DNA from: Paludibacteraceae bacterium
GTDB taxonomy: Bacteria > Bacteroidota > Bacteroidia > Bacteroidales > Paludibacteraceae
DNA: 64,000 nt
Reading direction: 5' to 3'
NCBI GenBank assembly: GCA_017477325.1
Contig: JAFUWV010000011.1
Coordinates: 1-64,000, forward strand
Within the stretch, counting starts at the first letter, position 1. Every line of letters begins with the position of its first letter. The notes under the pieces were generated by a model. That model worked only from the letters and a program-made list of their open reading frames with translations. It was not told where the DNA came from and searched no databases. Below are positions 61,696-64,000 of this stretch, in pieces. The position numbers were made by a program, and so were the translations under genes.

Positions 61696-62175
61696 ATGGA
61701 TGTATTCTTGATAATACTTGCAGGTATATTTCTGGTGGCAGGACTGGTGGGCTGCATAGTCCCGGTGCTGCCATCAGTACCGTTGTCGTATATCGGTCTG
61801 CTACTGCTTCATGCAACCGACCGTGTACAGTTCTCGACACAGTTTCTGCTGATATGGCTTGCGATAGTTGTAGTGCTGCAAGTGCTTGACTACGTAGTGC
61901 CTGCATGGGGGACGAAACGTTTCGGCGGCAGCAAGCTGGGAGTATGGGGCAGCACGATAGGTCTGCTGGTAGGTTTTTTCCTCGGCCCGTGGGGAATAGT
62001 GACAGGTCCGTTTGTAGGAGCAGTGGTTTTCGAGCTCTTCGACGGAAAGAACACCATGGCGGCTATCAAAGCAGGCTTCGGCTCTTTTGTCGGACTCATG
62101 GCAGGCACAATACTGAAACTAATAGCCTGCGGAATGATGATATATTATTATGTGGGGGAATTGGTGACGGGTTAG
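61696..62175 (+). CDS. DUF456 membrane protein
   Basis: The 159-residue product is almost wholly hydrophobic, with four or more helices and the DUF456 pattern: LVGCIVPVLPSVPLSYIGLLLL, VVPAWGTKRFGGSKLGVWGSTIGLLVGFFLGPWGIVTGPFVGAVVFELF. It is an inner-membrane protein of unknown function. Its stop codon lies at the start of the GGTTACGGG repeat tract, so the 3' end is shared with the repeat. Confidence 0.88.
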   Translation: MDVFLIILAGIFLVAGLVGCIVPVLPSVPLSYIGLLLLHATDRVQFSTQFLLIWLAIVVVLQVLDYVVPAWGTKRFGGSKLGVWGSTIGLLVGFFLGPWGIVTGPFVGAVVFELFDGKNTMAAIKAGFGSFVGLMAGTILKLIACGMMIYYYVGELVTG

Positions 62176-62263
62176 TGGTTACTGGTTACGGGTTACTGGT
62201 GACGGGTTACGGGTTACTGGTGACGGGTTACCGGTTACGGGTTACCGGTTACGGGTTACCGGA
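62163..62263. repeat. GGTTACGGGTTACTGGTGACG repeats
   Basis: About 100 bp of degenerate repeats of GGTTACGGGTTACTGGTGACG follow the DUF456 stop codon, and a similar remnant occurs at 62344-62367. The same family is seen near 31217-31276 and, inverted, near 16580-16605. Confidence 0.8.
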
Positions 62264-62378
62264 TTTCTAGCAAGAGTGCCGCAACCATCATCGGAAATCG
62301 CTCTTTGATGTGCAGGTAACTGCACCGCGATTTCGTCCACCGAACGACAAACGGATTACGGGTTACAGGTGAATTGAT

Positions 62379-63047
62379 ATGGATACAGAGAAGATACTCA
62401 GATTTTTGACGGACCTGACGCGGAACAACAACCGCGAGTGGTTCAACAGCAACAAGCAGACATACCTTGAGTGCAAAAAGGACTTTGAGCAATTCGTCAC
62501 TGCGTGGATAGAACGCATGGCAGAGCTGGACCCTCAATTGGGGGTGCTGACTCCTCAGGATTGCAACTGGCGCATATACCGCGACACACGTTTCTCGCTT
62601 GACAAGACTCCGTACAAAGACCACTTCGGCAGTTTCATTGCCGCCCATGGTGGCAAGAAAAGTCCGTATGCAGGATGGTATCTGCACCTGCAGCCGGGTC
62701 ATTGCATGTTCGCCTCGGGAATGTGGTGTCCGGAGCCGGAGATGCTGAGGGCGGTACGCACGTCTATTCTGGACAACTACGACGAGCTTGAACAGATAAT
62801 GGCAGACAAGGAGTTCTGCCGCTACTTCACAGATTTCGACACAGACTATATGCTAAAAAAAGTGCCTGCAGGATTCCCGCAGGACTTTGAGCATGCCGAC
62901 TGGCTACGCCGCAAGACATTCACGCTCTCATGCCACCTGACCGACAAGGAGGTATGCCGACCGGATTTTCTTGACCGCTTCATGCGTATATGCAAGGCAG
63001 CCAAACCAGTCAACGATTTTCTGAACTATACTTTCGAAGAGATGTAG
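62379..63047 (+). CDS. DUF2461 (TIGR02453) protein
   Basis: The 222-residue product has the TIGR02453 pattern: ILRFLTDLTRNNNREWFNSNKQTYLECKKDFEQFV at the start, RIYRDTRFSLDKTPYKDHFGSFIAAHGG (about residues 65-92) and GWYLHLQPGHCMFASGMWCPEPEMLRAVR. The family is widespread, soluble and of unknown function. It is monocistronic by layout and convergent with the GH43 gene. Confidence 0.92.
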   Translation: MDTEKILRFLTDLTRNNNREWFNSNKQTYLECKKDFEQFVTAWIERMAELDPQLGVLTPQDCNWRIYRDTRFSLDKTPYKDHFGSFIAAHGGKKSPYAGWYLHLQPGHCMFASGMWCPEPEMLRAVRTSILDNYDELEQIMADKEFCRYFTDFDTDYMLKKVPAGFPQDFEHADWLRRKTFTLSCHLTDKEVCRPDFLDRFMRICKAAKPVNDFLNYTFEEM

Positions 63048-63074
63048 GCAGAGCGCCTACTCTCTTCCCACTTC

Positions 63075-64000
63075 TCACTTCACGTGCCAGAAGTCAACAT
63101 CGAGTGAGCCTCCGTCGTTGTAAGTCTGAAAACCGGGTCCTTTGCCCGGCTTCAACGGCCGGAGGCAGAACAGGCCAGCCTTGCACCCGATCCAAGAGTT
63201 TTTCTCTTGTCTTACAGAAAGTTTATCAACAGCCTTGTTCCACTTCTTGCCATCGCTGCTATAGTAGAAACCGCACTGAGCAGTGTTCTTGTCCTGCATG
63301 GTGATTCTTGCCTGCAGCCATACCCACTCTCCGGGTTTCAGGCTGCCGCTCTCTTTTCTGCCATTAGCCACAATGCAGATTCTGTCAACTTCGTTTCTGA
63401 GAGCAAGATAGTGATACTTCTCCCCGCTTATCACGATGCCACCGACCTCGCCCATTATATCTTTCCCGGGATTGAGCCTTACGCGGGCGGTGACGGTGAA
63501 GTTCTCTGCGGGGAACTTCTGCATCAACAGGTTAGGTGCATTCTGCAGCCACTCGTGCAGCGACCACTCGTCGTGACGTTCGCCGGTCCACACATAGCTG
63601 ACAGAGAACAGGCGGAGCAGACTCTCGCCGGAATTGCAGTAGTACCACTTGGAGTCAGGTGCGGCCATCCATTGCCAGTCAAGCCCCAAGGCAACAGAGT
63701 CGAAATCATCGATATAATCATCGGTATTGTCAGCGGCGGTATTATTGATGACCGGTCTTCTGTATTCGCTGACAGGTTCGCCCTGTTTTCCCATGACGGG
63801 CCAATCTTCAACCCACTTCATAGGTTGCATGTGCACGACACGCCCGTATGCGCCTCTGTCCTGGAAATGAATGAACCAGTCTTCGCCCGTCCCGGTTGTC
63901 ACCCATGCACCCTGGTGAGGTCCATTGATGCCGGTTTTGCCCTGCTCAAGCACTATCTTCTCCTCATACGGGCCATAGACCTTACGGCTGCGGAGCACAG
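63075..64000 (-). CDS. GH43 family glycosidase, C-terminal part
   Basis: Cut by the window edge, the 307 visible residues are the end of a glycoside hydrolase family 43 enzyme (beta-xylosidase or arabinofuranosidase type). The first ~70 residues are the last blades of the beta-propeller (GPYEEKIVLEQGKTGINGPHQGAWVTTGTGEDWFIHFQDRG), and the rest is the C-terminal beta-sandwich of such enzymes (LGLDWQWMAAPDSKWYYCN ... GGIVISGEKYHYLALR). The Met at 63998 is internal. It would act on xylan or arabinan side chains. With the pectinesterase it points to plant cell wall use. Confidence 0.88.
   Translation of the reverse strand, partial: VLRSRKVYGPYEEKIVLEQGKTGINGPHQGAWVTTGTGEDWFIHFQDRGAYGRVVHMQPMKWVEDWPVMGKQGEPVSEYRRPVINNTAADNTDDYIDDFDSVALGLDWQWMAAPDSKWYYCNSGESLLRLFSVSYVWTGERHDEWSLHEWLQNAPNLLMQKFPAENFTVTARVRLNPGKDIMGEVGGIVISGEKYHYLALRNEVDRICIVANGRKESGSLKPGEWVWLQARITMQDKNTAQCGFYYSSDGKKWNKAVDKLSVRQEKNSWIGCKAGLFCLRPLKPGKGPGFQTYNDGGSLDVDFWHVK

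Overview
The window looks like a chromosomal segment of a Bacteroidales bacterium, probably Prevotellaceae or a close relative. The evidence is: many promoters of the Bacteroidetes type (TTG or TTTG, about 20 bp, then TAnnTTTG) and no Shine-Dalgarno-like start sites; the type IX secretion protein PorQ followed by cmk-ispH-pfkA; secreted enzymes with PorSS-like C-terminal tails; a Bacteroidetes-type fumarate reductase; SPII lipoproteins; and pectin and xylan enzymes typical of plant-polysaccharide degraders.

Layout. 1-6.4 kb: str/S10 ribosomal operon on the minus strand (rpsL, rpsG, fusA, rpsJ, rplC, rplD, rplW, rplB, start of rpsS), with a good promoter ahead of rpsL and no tuf between fusA and rpsJ. 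6.5-19 kb: U32 family protein, secreted CE8 pectinesterase, rplS, YbaK-type deacylase, WG-repeat lipoprotein, PreA-like dehydrogenase convergent with an EFR1-type ferredoxin, three tiny membrane or secreted proteins, frdB and a DUF4332 protein. 19.1-32.9 kb: AT-richer accessory region with an AAA/DUF234 ATPase, an AbiE-type toxin-antitoxin pair, a BspA-like LRR protein, an unrecognised protein, a three-gene envelope operon with extensive internal repeats, a DUF1016 nuclease between 31-bp direct repeats, and a membrane-anchored protein kinase. 32.9-42.2 kb: CPA2 antiporter, a tripartite efflux system whose pump and outer-membrane channel are fused in one reading frame, and the bcp-kinase-DUF4298 cluster. 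42.2-50.4 kb: frdA and frdC, then a 2-hydroxyacyl-CoA dehydratase activase pair with a TetR regulator. 50.5-56.4 kb: porQ-cmk-ispH-pfkA-metallophosphoesterase. 56.4-64 kb: gapA, RNase H, tRNA-Arg(CCT) with tandem hairpin repeats upstream, TPM and LemA proteins, a four-helix-bundle protein, DUF456 and DUF2461 proteins, and the end of a GH43 enzyme.

The main observations are: (1) a 19-bp element (direct hexamers AAGGAC spaced 10 bp) at exactly the same offset from the -7 box of two promoters 9.6 kb apart, suggesting a small regulon; (2) the in-frame RND pump-OMF fusion with an internal lipoprotein signal; (3) 31-bp direct repeats flanking the DUF1016 gene beside a possible structured RNA; (4) an approximately 87-residue Ala/Lys/Glu-rich extension on FrdA, and frdB lying 24 kb from frdCA; (5) hairpin repeats upstream of tRNA-Arg that share sequence with its 5' end; (6) a long FN3-like repeat lipoprotein whose C-terminus resembles variable lectin-type domains of diversity-generating retroelement targets. 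No transposase, integrase, reverse transcriptase or CRISPR array was seen.
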